From Plecoglossus altivelis (lineage: Eukaryota; Chordata; Actinopteri; Osmeriformes; Plecoglossidae), in contig BROE01000028.1 of the NCBI GenBank assembly GCA_036571765.1, forward strand, positions 7,378,491 to 7,442,490: a stretch of DNA of 64,000 nt, given 5' to 3'. Below, one piece after another: positions 63,409-64,000 of the stretch; positions within the stretch are counted from its first letter, which is position 1, and every line of letters starts with the position of its first letter. A program made the translations under genes and the position numbers. Below the pieces are notes generated by a model. It had not been told where the DNA came from and searched no databases. It worked only from the letters and a program-made list of their open reading frames with translations.

Positions 63409-64000
63409 GTAAGCAGGCGGCGCACACCTCTCAAACATCCGCAGTTCTCTCCACCAGTGATCCAGCTCTCCACGTGCCTCAGAGTGCACACGCAGTAAAA
63501 TGCATTAGAAGCTTTTTCCATTGTTTTGTTCGTTTGTTGGTTTGGGTGGGGGTGGGTATAGTTTCCACGGCGTTTACAGTTTTTATACAGTAAAACTGTT
63601 CACATTGAGATTTGATTTGAAGAAATATAGGCTGTGTATGTGTGAAGCATGTATGAGAACACCTCACCTCATACCCCCCCACCCCTCCAGCCCTCGACTA
63701 CACTCTGCATGTAGGAAACAATGCAGTCTATTGTCACAAGAGTCCTCCGTTCATCCAAGCAGAGACAATCTTGTATTCCGCACTGAGGTAGCCAGCGGAC
63801 AAAGAGTTATGATCACAGTAATTGTTTGGTCCTGAGTGTGAATCAATGACACTGCCGGAACCCTGACTAGCTGCCACTACAGAGGCCTGACTGTAAGCAG
63901 GAAGACTAGTGACCTTGAAAAGCTTCTCTTTTCATCAAAGCAGCCTTCGTTTTTGTTTTTTTTCCCTCAGCGGACCAAGGCCAGTGTAAGCGAGATGAGC
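63409..64000. other. gabra5 intron 2, start
   Basis: This is intron sequence to the window edge. A pyrimidine tract and CTCAG lie at 63951-63970, but the 30 nt that follow do not encode the expected RITQVRTDIYVTSF-type sequence. The next exon is therefore probably outside the window. Confidence 0.6.

Noticed and set aside
63961..64000. Possible gabra5 exon 3 acceptor (pyrimidine tract then CTCAG) at the window edge
   Set aside because: The 30 nt that follow do not encode the conserved alpha-subunit sequence expected after RPGLGE in any frame that fits the phase.

Overview
The window is nuclear DNA of a ray-finned fish, most likely a teleost. It holds parts or all of three vertebrate brain and membrane genes in the order atp10a (minus) - gabrb3 (minus) - gabra5 (plus). 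This is the order and orientation of ATP10A-GABRB3-GABRA5 on human chromosome 15q11-q13. The fish inference rests on the compact layout (the three genes lie within about 63 kb), tRNA-derived SINEs with the 'CTGCTAAATG' type tail common in fish, a small hAT-type MITE, and very dense CA, GA and CT microsatellites. The species cannot be named from the sequence.

Layout. Positions 1-11955 carry the 5' half of a P4-ATPase (phospholipid flippase) gene, atp10a, on the minus strand. Eight coding exons are visible, and the rest of the gene runs off the left edge. One obligatory exon between 3320 and 6048 is not present. Positions 11956-34770 are a roughly 23 kb intergenic stretch of simple repeats, SINEs, minisatellites, a 343-bp tandem duplication, a CpG-rich patch and some possible conserved noncoding DNA. 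Positions 34771-57784 hold a complete nine-exon gabrb3 gene on the minus strand. All splice phases agree, giving a 477-residue GABA-A receptor beta-3 subunit. A sequencing gap lies in its intron 6 and another in intron 3. Positions 57785-63007 are the head-to-head spacer between gabrb3 and gabra5. Positions 63008-64000 contain the first two coding exons of gabra5 on the plus strand, and the gene continues beyond the right edge.

Function. gabrb3 and gabra5 encode subunits of the same class of pentameric GABA-gated chloride channels. They diverge from a shared intergenic region, which allows shared regulation. atp10a encodes a flippase catalytic subunit whose mammalian orthologue translocates phosphatidylcholine. 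ATP10 and GABRB genes also lie together at human 4p12 (ATP10D/GABRB1) and 5q34 (ATP10B/GABRB2), so the linkage is ancient. I found no prokaryote-type systems, CRISPR arrays, rRNA genes, convincing tRNA genes or viral genes. The most unusual structures are a minisatellite that has copied the 3' end and 5' splice site of gabrb3 exon 7 into the following intron, the missing atp10a exon in a minisatellite-rich intron, and two near-identical local duplications.
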